Assembly (NCBI RefSeq): GCF_003604195.1
Contig: NZ_QXGR01000014.1
Coordinates: 1-64,000 of the forward strand
Direction: 5' to 3'
Origin: Simplicispira lacusdiani
GTDB lineage: Bacteria; Pseudomonadota; Gammaproteobacteria; Burkholderiales; Burkholderiaceae_C
Length of the DNA stretch: 64,000 nt
The position numbers and the translations under genes are program-made. The stretch's first letter is position 1, and every line of letters starts with the position of its first letter. This document shows positions 26,491 through 35,430 of this stretch, piece by piece. The notes beneath the pieces are model-generated. The model saw only the letters and a program-made list of their open reading frames with translations. It was not told where the DNA came from and made no database searches.

Positions 26491-28971
26491 ATGGCCGTGC
26501 CCCCCGCTTCCCCTTCCGCGTCCCGCACGGGGCCGGTGGCCGCGTGGCCCAAGGCATGGTGGCAGGGCGCGCTGCTCGGCGCCCTGGCCGGTGCCGCCCT
26601 GCAACTGCGGCAGCCGGTGCTTTGGCCCTGGGCGGTCTATGCCGCGCTGTGCCTGCTGGCCGGGGCGCTGGCCTGGGGCGCGGCGCGCGCCGGGCGGCCG
26701 GGATCGCGCGGCGCTGCCGTGGCCGTGGCCGCAGCGCTGGCGGTGTTCGCGCTGACCGGGCTGCGCGCCGCGCACCAACAGGCGCAGGCGCTCGACCCGG
26801 CGCTGGAGGGGCAGGATATTCAGGTCACGGGCGTCGTGGCGGCCATGCCCCAGCCCATCGAGGCGGGCTTGCGCCTGCGGCTGGCGGTGGAGTCGGCCTC
26901 GCGGGGCGGCACGCCCGTGCGCCTGCCCGCGCTGATCGACCTGGGCTGGTACCACGGCCTGCACGCGGAGGAACCGGGCACCGCGCAATGGCAGCGCCAG
27001 CCCTTGCTGCTGCGCGCGGGCGAGCGCTGGCGCATGGTGGTGCGGCTCAAGGCGCCGCATGGCGCGCGCAACCCGCATGGCTTTGACTACGAGCTGTGGC
27101 TGTGGGAGCAGGGCGTGCAGGCCACGGGCTATGTGCGCGCCGGGCCGCGCGACGCGCCGCCCCGGCGCATCGAGGCCACCTGGCGCTACCCCGTGGAGCG
27201 CGCGCGCCAGGCGGTGCGCGACGCCATCATCGGCCACCTGGCGCCCGATGCCACGGACGCCGCCGCCGCGCGCCGCGCGGGCGTGGTGGCGGCCCTGGTC
27301 ACGGGCGACCAGCGCGCCATCGACCGTGCCGACTGGGAGGTGTTCCGCGCCACCGGCGTGGCCCACCTCATGAGCATCTCGGGCCTGCACATCACCTTGT
27401 TCGCCTGGCTCGCCGCCGCCGTGGCGCGGCAGCTCTGGCGCCGATCGCGGCGCCTGTGCCTGGCGTTGCCCGCGCCCTCGGCGGCCCTGGTGTGCGGCGT
27501 GCTGCTGGCCGCGCTGTATGCGCTGTTCAGCGGTTGGGGTGTGCCGGCACGGCGCACGGTGCTGATGCTGGCCACCGTGGCGTTGCTGCGCCTGGCCGGG
27601 CGGCGCTGGCCCTGGCCGCAGGTGTGGCTGCTGGCCTGCGCGGTGGTGGTGGTGCCCGACCCGTGGGCGCTGCTGCAGCCGGGTTTCTGGCTCAGCTTTG
27701 TCGCCGTGGCGGTGCTTTTTGCTAGCGATTCAGGAGCTTATGGCGCCCTTTCCACAGGCGTTGGAAGCCGATTTTCTTCAATATTGCGCGAGCAGTGGGT
27801 GCTCACGCTGGCGCTGGCGCCGCTGGGCCTGCTGCTGTTCGGCCAGGTATCACTGGTGGGCCTGCTGGCCAATCTGGCGGCGATTCCCTGGGTGACGCTG
27901 GTGGTGACGCCGCTGGCCTTCGCTGGCGTGCTGTGGGCGCCGCTGTGGCAGGCCGCGGGCTGGGGCGTGCAGATGCTGGCGCTGCTGCTGGAAGGGCTGG
28001 CCGCGCTGCCCTGGGCCTTGGTGTCGGCGCCCGCCGCGCCGTTGTGGGCCGGTGTGGCGGGCCTGGCCGGGGGCGTGCTGCTGGCCCTGCGCTGGCCCTG
28101 GCGGGTGCGGCTGCTGGGCCTGCCGCTGCTGCTGCCCGTGCTGCTGTGGCAGGCGCCGCGTCCTGCGCCGGGCCAGTTCGAGCTGCTCGCTGCCGACGTG
28201 GGGCAGGGCAACGCCGTGCTGGTGCGCACGGCCGAGCGCACCTTGCTCTACGACGCCGGCCCGCGTTACAGCCGGGTCAGCGACGCGGGCGCGCGCGTGC
28301 TGGTGCCGCTGCTGCGTGCCCTGGGCGAGCCGTTGGACGTGCTGATGCTGAGCCACCGCGACAGCGACCATACCGGCGGCGCCGCCGCCGTGCGCGCGCT
28401 CTACCCCGAGGCCTTGCTGACCGGCTCCATCGCGGGCGACCCCGCCTTGCAGCGGCTGGGCGCGGCGCAGCCCTGCCTGGCGGGCCAGCGCTGGCAGTGG
28501 GATGGCGTGGCCTTCGAGGTGCTGCACCCTTTGCCAGCCGATACCGACGAGGCCGCGCGCCCGGTGCGCGACAACACCCTGAGCTGCGTGCTGCGCGTGG
28601 TGGCGGCGGACGGCACGGCGGCGCTGCTGCCGGGCGACATCGAGGCCGCGCAGGAGCAGGCCCTGGTGGCGCGCGCCGCGCCGCTGGCGGCCGATGTGCT
28701 GCTGCTGCCGCACCATGGCAGCAAGACCTCGTCGAGCGAGCCCTTTCTCGATGCCGTGCGGCCGCGCACCGCACTGGTGCAGGCGGCCTACCGCAGTCGC
28801 TTTGGCCACCCGGCGCCCGAGGTGCTGGCCCGCCTGGACGGGCGTGGCATCGCCGTGGTGGAGTCCGCGCGCTGTGGCGCGGCCCGCTGGTCGTCCGCGC
28901 AGCCACGGCAGGTGCGCTGCGAGCGCGACGACCACCCGCGCTACTGGGCGCACCAGCTTCCTGAACGGTGA
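26491..28971 (+). CDS. comEC: DNA uptake channel ComEC/Rec2
   Basis: An 826-residue membrane protein: N-terminal helices and a DUF4131-like soluble domain (about 60-230), the Competence membrane domain with MSISGLHITLFAWLAAAVAR, and a C-terminal MBL-fold domain from about residue 565 with SHRDSDH at 621-627 and LLPHHGSKTSSS. It should carry single-stranded DNA across the inner membrane during transformation. Residues about 410-430 (FASDSGAYGALSTGVGSRFS) are read from an in-frame copy of repeat family A; the frame is intact. The ATG at 26491 lacks a clear ribosome site. Confidence 0.93.
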   Translation: MAVPPASPSASRTGPVAAWPKAWWQGALLGALAGAALQLRQPVLWPWAVYAALCLLAGALAWGAARAGRPGSRGAAVAVAAALAVFALTGLRAAHQQAQALDPALEGQDIQVTGVVAAMPQPIEAGLRLRLAVESASRGGTPVRLPALIDLGWYHGLHAEEPGTAQWQRQPLLLRAGERWRMVVRLKAPHGARNPHGFDYELWLWEQGVQATGYVRAGPRDAPPRRIEATWRYPVERARQAVRDAIIGHLAPDATDAAAARRAGVVAALVTGDQRAIDRADWEVFRATGVAHLMSISGLHITLFAWLAAAVARQLWRRSRRLCLALPAPSAALVCGVLLAALYALFSGWGVPARRTVLMLATVALLRLAGRRWPWPQVWLLACAVVVVPDPWALLQPGFWLSFVAVAVLFASDSGAYGALSTGVGSRFSSILREQWVLTLALAPLGLLLFGQVSLVGLLANLAAIPWVTLVVTPLAFAGVLWAPLWQAAGWGVQMLALLLEGLAALPWALVSAPAAPLWAGVAGLAGGVLLALRWPWRVRLLGLPLLLPVLLWQAPRPAPGQFELLAADVGQGNAVLVRTAERTLLYDAGPRYSRVSDAGARVLVPLLRALGEPLDVLMLSHRDSDHTGGAAAVRALYPEALLTGSIAGDPALQRLGAAQPCLAGQRWQWDGVAFEVLHPLPADTDEAARPVRDNTLSCVLRVVAADGTAALLPGDIEAAQEQALVARAAPLAADVLLLPHHGSKTSSSEPFLDAVRPRTALVQAAYRSRFGHPAPEVLARLDGRGIAVVESARCGAARWSSAQPRQVRCERDDHPRYWAHQLPER
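27719..27781. repeat. Dispersed repeat family A, copy 5, inside comEC
   Basis: TTGCTAGCGATTCAGGAGCT through GGCGCCCTTTCCACAGGCG to TTGGAAGCCGATTTTCTTCA lines up with the copy at 15286-15352. It is in frame inside the membrane domain of comEC and has lost most of the hairpin symmetry. Confidence 0.7.
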
Positions 28972-29027
28972 GGTTTTTGCGGCCGCACTGGCGCGCAACT
29001 TGCTATCCTGAGCCCAGGAGGCCCGAG

Positions 29028-30491
29028 ATGCAGAAATTCGACGAGATGTACGCCATGCTGCCGTTCGACGGCAGCGATGTGCGCGAGCATTACAAGCGCT
29101 ACGGCCATTGGCTGGCGCGCCAGGCACCGGCCACCATGGAGGCGCGCCGCGCCGAGGCCGAGATGATTTTCCGGCGCGTGGGCATCACCTTCGCCGTCTA
29201 TGGCGACAAGGACGAGGGCGGCGCGGGCAACGAGCGCCTGATTCCCTTCGACCTGGTGCCGCGCATCATCCCGGCGCGGGAATGGGCCACCATGGAGCGC
29301 GGGCTGGTGCAGCGCGTGACGGCGCTCAACCGCTTCATCCACGACGTCTACCACGGCCAGGACATCCTGCGCGCCGGCATCGTCCCGGTCGACCTGGTGC
29401 AGGGCAATGCCCAGTACCGCCCCGAGATGGCGGGCGTGAAGGTGCCGCGCGACATCTATGCGCATATCGCCGGCATCGACATCGTGCGCGCCGCCAACGC
29501 GCAGGGCGAGGGCGTGTACTACGTGCTGGAAGACAACCTGCGCGTGCCCAGCGGCGTGAGCTACATGCTGGAGAACCGCCGCATGATGATGCGCCTTTTC
29601 CCCGAGCTGTTCAGCATGCACCAGGTGGCGCCCGTGGCGCACTACCCCGACCTGCTGCTCGACACCCTGCGCGCCAGCGCCCCGGCCGGCGTGGCCACGC
29701 CCACGGTGGTGGTGCTCACGCCCGGCATGTACAACAGCGCCTACTTCGAGCACGCCTTCCTCGCGCAGCAGATGGGCGTGGAGCTGGTCGAGGGGCAGGA
29801 CCTGGTGGTGCGTGATGGCTTCGTCTACATGCGCACCACGCGCGGCCTGCAGCGCGTGCACGTGATCTACCGCCGCGTGGACGACGACTTCCTCGACCCG
29901 CAGGTGTTCCGCCCCACCTCCACGCTGGGCTGTCCCGGCCTCATGGAGGCCTACCGCAAGGGCAACGTGGCCATCTGCAACGCCGTGGGCACGGGCGTGG
30001 CCGACGACAAATCGGTCTACCCCTACGTGCCGGAGATGATCCGCTTCTACCTGGGCGAGGAGCCCATCCTGCAGAACGTGCCCACCTGGCTGTGCCGCAA
30101 GCCGGACGACCTGCGGCATGTGCTGGCGAACCTGAAGGACCTCGTGGTCAAGGAGGTGCATGGCGCGGGCGGCTACGGCATGCTGATCGGCCCGGCGGCC
30201 ACGCAGGCCGAGATCGAGGACTTCCGCCGCGCCCTCATCGCCGACCCGGCGCGCTACATCGCCCAGCCCACGCTGAGCCTGTCGAGCTGCCCCACCTTCG
30301 TGGAGAGCGGCCTGGCGCCCCGCCACATCGACCTGCGGCCCTTCGTGCTCTCGGGCCAGAAGGTGCAGATGGTGGCCGGCGGCCTCACGCGCGTGGCGCT
30401 CAAGGAGGGATCGCTCGTCGTCAATTCATCGCAGGGAGGCGGCACCAAGGACACCTGGGTGCTGCAGGAAGAAGGGAGCACGCCATGCTGA
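29028..30491 (+). CDS. Circularly permuted type 2 ATP-grasp protein
   Basis: A 487-residue protein of the CP-ATP-grasp group: EMIFRRVGITFAVYGDKD near the start, YYVLEDNLRVPSGVSYMLEN, and late residues KEVHGAGGYGMLIGP and SQGGGTKDTW. These proteins are thought to ligate amino-acid or peptide groups with ATP; the product is not established. AGGAGG lies directly upstream of the ATG at 29028. It overlaps the alpha-E gene by 7 nt. In many bacteria the pair is followed by a transglutaminase-like gene and sometimes by the Anbu peptidase; neither follows here. Confidence 0.92.
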   Translation: MQKFDEMYAMLPFDGSDVREHYKRYGHWLARQAPATMEARRAEAEMIFRRVGITFAVYGDKDEGGAGNERLIPFDLVPRIIPAREWATMERGLVQRVTALNRFIHDVYHGQDILRAGIVPVDLVQGNAQYRPEMAGVKVPRDIYAHIAGIDIVRAANAQGEGVYYVLEDNLRVPSGVSYMLENRRMMMRLFPELFSMHQVAPVAHYPDLLLDTLRASAPAGVATPTVVVLTPGMYNSAYFEHAFLAQQMGVELVEGQDLVVRDGFVYMRTTRGLQRVHVIYRRVDDDFLDPQVFRPTSTLGCPGLMEAYRKGNVAICNAVGTGVADDKSVYPYVPEMIRFYLGEEPILQNVPTWLCRKPDDLRHVLANLKDLVVKEVHGAGGYGMLIGPAATQAEIEDFRRALIADPARYIAQPTLSLSSCPTFVESGLAPRHIDLRPFVLSGQKVQMVAGGLTRVALKEGSLVVNSSQGGGTKDTWVLQEEGSTPC

Positions 30492-31444
30492 GCCGCACCG
30501 CCGATCATCTGTTCTGGATGTCGAGATACACAGAGCGGGCAGAAAACACCGCCCGGATGTTGAACGTAGGCTACGAGACTTCCCTCCTGCCCCAGTCCAC
30601 CGCCAAGGCGCAGGAGGGCTGGCTGGGCCTGCTGTCGATCAGCGAACTGATCCCCGCCTACACGGCGCGCCACGGCGCCGTCACGCGCGAGGGGGTGCTG
30701 GACTTCATGGTGCGCGACGGCAACAACCCCTCGTCCATCCTGTCGTGCCTGCGCGGTGCGCGCGAGAACGCCCGCGCGGTGCGCGGCGCGCTCACCACCG
30801 AGGTGTGGGAGACGCAGAACCAGACCTGGCTGGAGCTGCACCGCCTGCTCGAAGGCGGGGCCTTCGAGCGCGACCCGGGCCAGTTCTTCGAGTGGGTGAA
30901 GTACCGCTCGCACCTCTCGCGTGGCGTCACGCTGGGCACCATGCTGCAGGACGAGGCCTTCCACTTCCTGCGCCTGGGCACCTTCCTGGAACGGGCCGAC
31001 AACACCGCGCGCCTGCTCGATGTGAAGTTCCACGCCGTGGAGAGCGATTTCCACGGCGTCGTCACCGGCCGCGAGCCCGAGGCCGACTTCTACCACTGGA
31101 GCGCCATCCTGCGCAGCGTTTCGGCCTTCGAGGTGTACCGCAAGGTCTACCGTGACGTGATCACGCCCGAGCGCGTGGCCGACCTGCTGATCCTGCGCCG
31201 CGACATGCCGCGCTCGCTGCATGCCAGCCTGCGCGAGGTGGTGGACAACCTGGCCCTGGTCTCCAACGGCCACTCGGCCGAAACCGAGCGCCGCGCCGGC
31301 CGCCTGCTGGCCGACCTGCAGTACGGCCGCATCGACGAGATTTTGGCGACCGGCCTGCACGCCTTCCTCACGCAGTTCCTGGACCGCGTGAACGACCTGG
31401 GCGCGGGCATCGGGCGCGACTTCCTTGTCGCGCCCTCGCACTGA
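30485..31444 (+). CDS. Alpha-E domain protein
   Basis: A 319-residue, mostly helical protein with the family opening MLSRTADHLFWMSRYTERAE and later LGTFLERADNTARLLDVKFH. It is the standard partner of the CP-ATP-grasp protein, whose gene it overlaps. Function unknown; the pair probably acts together in a peptide-ligase-like reaction. The third usual partner, a transglutaminase-like protease, is not present after it; instead a repeat family B copy starts at its stop codon. Confidence 0.92.
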   Translation: MLSRTADHLFWMSRYTERAENTARMLNVGYETSLLPQSTAKAQEGWLGLLSISELIPAYTARHGAVTREGVLDFMVRDGNNPSSILSCLRGARENARAVRGALTTEVWETQNQTWLELHRLLEGGAFERDPGQFFEWVKYRSHLSRGVTLGTMLQDEAFHFLRLGTFLERADNTARLLDVKFHAVESDFHGVVTGREPEADFYHWSAILRSVSAFEVYRKVYRDVITPERVADLLILRRDMPRSLHASLREVVDNLALVSNGHSAETERRAGRLLADLQYGRIDEILATGLHAFLTQFLDRVNDLGAGIGRDFLVAPSH

Positions 31445-31605
31445 AGCGAAACACCCCCCTGAGCGACTTCGTCGCTTCCCCCCGCTCTCGCATTGCTGCG
31501 CAATGCGGGCAGGGGGACGCAGCCCTTGCTGCGGGGCGGCCCTTGCTTGGCTGCCCTGGCCTGGGCCGCGCCCGTGTCATGGGTCGCGGGTGCTGCTGCA
31601 CCATG
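31444..31605 (+). repeat. Dispersed GC-rich repeat family B, copy 3 (most complete)
   Basis: Starts at the alpha-E stop codon with gaagcgaaacaccccc, then nested hairpins (GCGACTTCGTCGC; GCATTGCTGCGCAATGC), cagcccttgctgcgggg and ggcccttgc, ending near gcgcccgtgtcatgggtcgc. Same block order as 650-770. Confidence 0.75.
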
Positions 31606-31651
31606 AAAACTGATACGGGGTGAACGCGGGCTGGGCCGGCGGCTCAGCCTC

Positions 31652-31939
31652 TCAACGCCCGCCCGGGGCGTTGCGCCGCTGCTCGCGCAGCATGAACAGG
31701 TAGAGGCTCTCCACCTTCTCGCGCGCCCAGGGCGTCTTGCGCAAGAACTTGAGGCTGGACGACACGCTGGGGTCGCTCTGGAAGCAGCGCACCGGCACCA
31801 GCCGGCCCAGCTCCTGCCAGCCGTAGTGCGCCTGCAGCGCCACCACCATGGCTTCGAGCGTGACGCCGTGCAGGGGGTTGCGCGGCTGTGCCCGTGGCGC
31901 GGTGGAGGGGGCGGCGGGGGCTTGCTCGTCGGGGTTCAT
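31652..31939 (-). CDS. VF530-family small DNA-binding protein (DUF2132)
   Basis: A 95-residue protein with the VF530 stretch NPLHGVTLEAMVVALQAHYG followed by VRCFQSDPSVSSSLKFLRKTPWAREKVE. Structure known in the family suggests a small helical DNA-binding fold; no role is established. The Pro/Ala-rich lead (residues 1-20) is variable. The ATG at 31939 was chosen; one four codons earlier is also in frame. It is divergent from ahpC. Confidence 0.85.
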   Translation of the reverse strand: MNPDEQAPAAPSTAPRAQPRNPLHGVTLEAMVVALQAHYGWQELGRLVPVRCFQSDPSVSSSLKFLRKTPWAREKVESLYLFMLREQRRNAPGGR

Positions 31940-32107
31940 GCCCGGCAGCATAGCGTGCCGGGGTGGGCCACCTGTTTCCGAGGGGGTTTTGGTGTTCGCA
32001 TAATAGATAAAACAAATTACATCGATGTAATCAATTGATTGGATTGATTTCAATGGAATGCCCATACTTCGTTCTGTGTCCACACCAACCAACGAAAGGT
32101 AAGAGCC
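31940..32107 (+). promoter_or_regulatory. ahpC upstream region with a 16-bp perfect palindrome
   Basis: An AT-rich stretch (31998-32060) contains ATTACATCGATGTAAT at 32016-32031, exactly self-complementary, preceded by TAATAGATAAAAC. The position suggests an operator for peroxide control (OxyR or another LysR-type regulator), but the spacing does not clearly fit the four ATAG/CTAT elements of an OxyR site. Confidence 0.5.
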
Positions 32108-32671
32108 ATGTCCCTGATCAACACCCAAGTCCAGCCCTTCAAGACCCAGGCTTTCCACAACGGCAAGTTCATCGAAGTCACGGAACAATCCCTCAAGGGC
32201 AAGTGGTCCGTGCTGATCTTCATGCCCGCCGCTTTCACCTTCAACTGCCCCACCGAAGTGGAAGACGCCGCCGAGCACTACGCCGAGTTCCAGAAGGCGG
32301 GTGCCGAGGTGTACATCGTCACCACCGACACCCACTTCTCGCACAAGGTCTGGCATGAAACCTCGCCCGCCGTGGGCAAGGCCAAGTTCCCGCTGGTGGG
32401 TGACCCCACGCACCAGCTGACCAATGCCTTTGGTGTGCACATCCCCGAGGAAGGCCTGGCACTGCGCGGCACCTTCATCATCAACCCCGAGCTGACGATC
32501 AAGACCCTGGAAATCCATTCCAACGAAATCGCCCGCGATGTGAAGGAAACCCTGCGCAAGCTCAAGGCAGCCCAGTACACGGCAGCGCATCCTGGCGAAG
32601 TGTGCCCCGCCAAGTGGAACGAAGGTGCCAAGACCATCGCTCCCTCGCTCGACCTGGTCGGCAAGATCTAA
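32108..32671 (+). CDS. ahpC: Alkyl hydroperoxide reductase subunit C (typical 2-Cys peroxiredoxin)
   Basis: A 187-residue peroxiredoxin, normal AhpC length. The peroxidatic Cys47 is in TFNCPTE (most AhpC have FVCPTE) and the resolving Cys166 is in GEVCPAKW; GTFIINPE and the GDPTHQLTNAFGV loop also fit. It reduces H2O2 and organic peroxides with electrons from AhpF, whose gene follows 99 bp downstream after a terminator-like hairpin. GGTAAGAGCC before the ATG is a weak ribosome site. Confidence 0.97.
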   Translation: MSLINTQVQPFKTQAFHNGKFIEVTEQSLKGKWSVLIFMPAAFTFNCPTEVEDAAEHYAEFQKAGAEVYIVTTDTHFSHKVWHETSPAVGKAKFPLVGDPTHQLTNAFGVHIPEEGLALRGTFIINPELTIKTLEIHSNEIARDVKETLRKLKAAQYTAAHPGEVCPAKWNEGAKTIAPSLDLVGKI

Positions 32672-32709
32672 GGCATCGCCACCCCGTCAGTCGCACTGAC
32701 CACAAAGAC

Positions 32710-32738
32710 GCCCGGGTGCCTGGCGCCCGGGCTTTTTT
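32710..32738 (+). terminator. Hairpin and T run between ahpC and ahpF
   Basis: GCCCGGG (32710-32716) pairs with CCCGGGC (32726-32732) and is followed by six T. Probably a partial terminator that keeps ahpC expression above ahpF. Confidence 0.8.
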
Positions 32739-32770
32739 ACGCCCATAAATCGAATTTCAGGAGTTTTGCC

Positions 32771-34339
32771 ATGCTCGACGACACCCTCAAGACCCAGTTG
32801 AAAGCCTACCTGGAGCGCTTGCAGCGCCCGGTGGAACTGGTGGCCACGCTGGATGGCAGCGCCACGTCGAACGAGCTGCGCGAACTGCTGGAAGACATCC
32901 GCGCTCAGTCGGACAAGATCACCGTGGTTGAGCGCGATGACGCACAGGCGCGCAAGCCCTCGTTCCTCATCACCAACCCCGGCACGGACAGCGGCGTGCG
33001 CTTCGCCGGCGTGCCTCTGGGCCATGAATTCACCTCCCTCGTGCTGGCGCTGCTGCACGTGGGCGGCCACCCCTCCAAGGAAGCGGCCGATCTGCTGCAG
33101 CAGATCCGCGAGCTGGACGGCGATTACCACTTCGAGACCTACTACTCCCTGAGCTGCCACAACTGCCCCGACGTGGTGCAGGCGCTCAACCTCATGAGCG
33201 CGCTCAACCCGCGCATCACCCACACCGCCATCGACGGCGGCCTGTTCCAGAACGAGATCGAGGCACGCGAAATCATGGGCGTGCCCACCGTGTTCCTCAA
33301 TGGCGAGCGCTTCGCCCAGGGCCGCATGGAGCTGGCCGAGATCGTCGGCAAGATCGACAAGGGCGCCGCCGCCAAGGACGCCGCCAAGCTCAACGCCAAG
33401 GAAGCATTCGACGTGCTCATCGTCGGTGGTGGCCCCGCAGGCGCGGCTGCCGCCGTGTACGCAGCGCGCAAGGGCATCCGCACCGGCGTGGCGGCCGAGC
33501 GCTTTGGTGGTCAGGTGCTCGACACCGTGGACATCGAGAACTACATCTCCATCAGCAAGACCGAAGGCCCGCAGTTCGCCGCCGCGCTGGAGCGCCATGT
33601 GCGCGACTACGAGGTCGACATCATGAACCTGCAGCGCGCCAAGGCGCTCAAGCCCGCCGCTACCGAAGGCGGCCTGATCGAGGTCGAGCTGGAGAGCGGC
33701 GCCACGCTGCGCGGCAAGACCGTGATCCTGTCCACCGGCGCGCGCTGGCGCAACATGAACGTGCCCGGCGAGGAGCAGTACCGCACCAAGGGCGTGACCT
33801 ACTGCCCGCACTGCGACGGCCCGCTGTTCAAGGGCAAGCGCGTGGCCGTGATCGGCGGCGGCAACTCCGGCATCGAGGCCGCCATCGACCTGGCGGGCGT
33901 GGTGGCGCATGTGACGGTGCTCGAATTCGCGCCGGAGCTGAAGGCCGATGCCGTGCTGCAGCGCAAGCTCAAGAGCCTGCCCAACGTTCAGGTCATCCTC
34001 AACGCCCAGACCACCGAGGTCAACGGCGACGGCCACAAGGTCACCGGCATCACCTACAAGGACCGCGTGGGCGGCGGCGTGCAGCAGATCGCGCTCGAAG
34101 GGATCTTCGTGCAGATCGGCCTGCTGCCCAACACCGACTGGCTCAAGGGCACGGTGGAGCTGTCGAAGTTCGGCGAAATCATCATCGACGCCAAGGGCCA
34201 CACCAGCGTGCCCGGCGTGTTCGCTGCCGGCGACTGCACCACGGTGCCCTACAAGCAGATCGTCATCGCCGCCGGCGCGGGCGCCACGGCCGCGCTGAGC
34301 GCGTTCGACCATCTCATTCGGACGACGGCGCCGGCGTGA
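32771..34339 (+). CDS. ahpF: Alkyl hydroperoxide reductase subunit F
   Basis: A 522-residue flavoprotein: N-terminal double-thioredoxin domain with CHNC (Cys129/Cys132), FAD-binding GGGPAG at about 219-224, NAD(P)H-binding VAVIGGGNSGIEAA, and the thioredoxin-reductase-like CPHC (Cys345/Cys348). Passes electrons from NADH to AhpC. A good AGGAG ribosome site precedes the ATG (CAGGAGTTTTGCC). Confidence 0.97.
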   Translation: MLDDTLKTQLKAYLERLQRPVELVATLDGSATSNELRELLEDIRAQSDKITVVERDDAQARKPSFLITNPGTDSGVRFAGVPLGHEFTSLVLALLHVGGHPSKEAADLLQQIRELDGDYHFETYYSLSCHNCPDVVQALNLMSALNPRITHTAIDGGLFQNEIEAREIMGVPTVFLNGERFAQGRMELAEIVGKIDKGAAAKDAAKLNAKEAFDVLIVGGGPAGAAAAVYAARKGIRTGVAAERFGGQVLDTVDIENYISISKTEGPQFAAALERHVRDYEVDIMNLQRAKALKPAATEGGLIEVELESGATLRGKTVILSTGARWRNMNVPGEEQYRTKGVTYCPHCDGPLFKGKRVAVIGGGNSGIEAAIDLAGVVAHVTVLEFAPELKADAVLQRKLKSLPNVQVILNAQTTEVNGDGHKVTGITYKDRVGGGVQQIALEGIFVQIGLLPNTDWLKGTVELSKFGEIIIDAKGHTSVPGVFAAGDCTTVPYKQIVIAAGAGATAALSAFDHLIRTTAPA

Positions 34340-34340
34340 A

Positions 34341-34402
34341 TTTCAAGCCAAATCGGGATCTGGCGCTTATGCAGTAAGCGCCAGTAGCTATCAAAATAAA
34401 AG
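34341..34402. repeat. Dispersed repeat family A, copy 6 (convergent ahpF/arsM terminator)
   Basis: TGGCGCTTA (34361-34369) pairs with TAAGCGCCA (34375-34383) over TGCAG, followed by GTAGCTATCAAAATAAAA. It lies between the convergent ahpF and arsM genes and could terminate both. Confidence 0.8.
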
Positions 34403-34498
34403 CGGCGGGCTGTGGAAACAGCACTGCCGCTTTGGTTTGGCACGCAGGCGCGGGCGGGTTGAGGCAGGGCCCGGGCATGCGCTTGGCCGAGATCCGCC

Positions 34499-35404
34499 TC
34501 AGCAGCAGCGTGGGCCGCAGCCGCAACCCGTCGCCACGGATGCGGCGGCCGGGGCCACGGCTTCAGCCGTCTTCCCTGGTACCAGAGGCTTGCGTGCCCG
34601 CACGAAGCCACTGGCGAATCGGCCGTCCACCTCGCGCGCCAGTTGCTGCATGTGTGCCGGCTGGCCCGCCAGGAAATCGGCAGCGTCTTCCGCCGTGTAG
34701 ACCCGCGTGATTTCGATGACCGCGTCCTCGAAGCCGGCGGCCCGCAGCTTGGCGATGTAGTCGGCATCGCGCAGCGCTCCGGCCACGCAGCCAATCCACA
34801 ATTCCATGTTGCGGCGGATCGATTCGGGCACCTCTCCGCGCACCACCACGTCCGACACCGCGAAGCGGCCGCCCGGCTTGAGCACGCGGAAGGCTTCGCG
34901 CAGCACGCGGTCCTTGTCCGCCGACAGATTGATCACGCAATTGGAGATGATCACGTCCACCGAGTTGGCCGGCAGCGGGATGTGCTCGATCTCGCCCTTC
35001 AGGAAATGCACGTTGGACAGGCCGCTCTTGCGCTTGTTCTCCTGCGCCAGGGCCAGCATCTGGTCGGTCATGTCCAGGCCGTAGGCCGTGCCGGTGGGGC
35101 CGACGCGCTTGGCCGAGAGCAGAACGTCGATGCCGCCACCCGAGCCCAGGTCTAGCACCGTCTCGCCGGGCTGGAGTTCCGCCAGCGCGGTCGGGTTGCC
35201 GCAGCCCAGCGATGCCAGCATCGCCTCGGCCGGCACGTCGGCCGCCTGGGCCTGGTCGTACAGGTTCGAGGTGATGGGGTCCCACTGTTCGGGTGACGCC
35301 GCCGAGCCACCGCAACAGGACGTTCCACCGCCCTGCGCCACGCGCTCGGCCGCCGCGCCGTATTTCTGCCTGACCACTTCCTTCACATCCGTCATTTCAC
35401 TCAT
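34499..35404 (-). CDS. arsM: Arsenite S-adenosylmethionine methyltransferase
   Basis: A 301-residue methyltransferase with the SAM motif VLDLGSGGGIDVLLSA and the ArsM-type cysteines: C30/C31 (TSCCGGS), C68 (GCGNPTAL), C156 (SNCVINLS) and C206 (WIGCVAGAL). The last three match the As(III)-binding positions known in the family. A C-terminal GCGCGPRCC adds five further cysteines. It should convert arsenite to methylated species in the cytoplasm. AAGGAGAG precedes the ATG at 35404. It follows arsR by 26 bp, so arsenite-controlled cotranscription is likely. Confidence 0.93.
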   Translation of the reverse strand: MSEMTDVKEVVRQKYGAAAERVAQGGGTSCCGGSAASPEQWDPITSNLYDQAQAADVPAEAMLASLGCGNPTALAELQPGETVLDLGSGGGIDVLLSAKRVGPTGTAYGLDMTDQMLALAQENKRKSGLSNVHFLKGEIEHIPLPANSVDVIISNCVINLSADKDRVLREAFRVLKPGGRFAVSDVVVRGEVPESIRRNMELWIGCVAGALRDADYIAKLRAAGFEDAVIEITRVYTAEDAADFLAGQPAHMQQLAREVDGRFASGFVRARKPLVPGKTAEAVAPAAASVATGCGCGPRCC

Positions 35405-35430
35405 CACGCTCTCCTTCATCAAGGTTTGGT

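Noticed and set aside
23992..27390. A 1132-codon minus-strand frame across the second chemoreceptor, ridA and comEC
   Set aside because: It is a frame shadow in GC-rich DNA; the real genes on this stretch explain all conserved features.
27719..27781. comEC as a pseudogene because of the repeat inside
   Set aside because: The frame is uninterrupted and all downstream domains, including the MBL motif, are intact.
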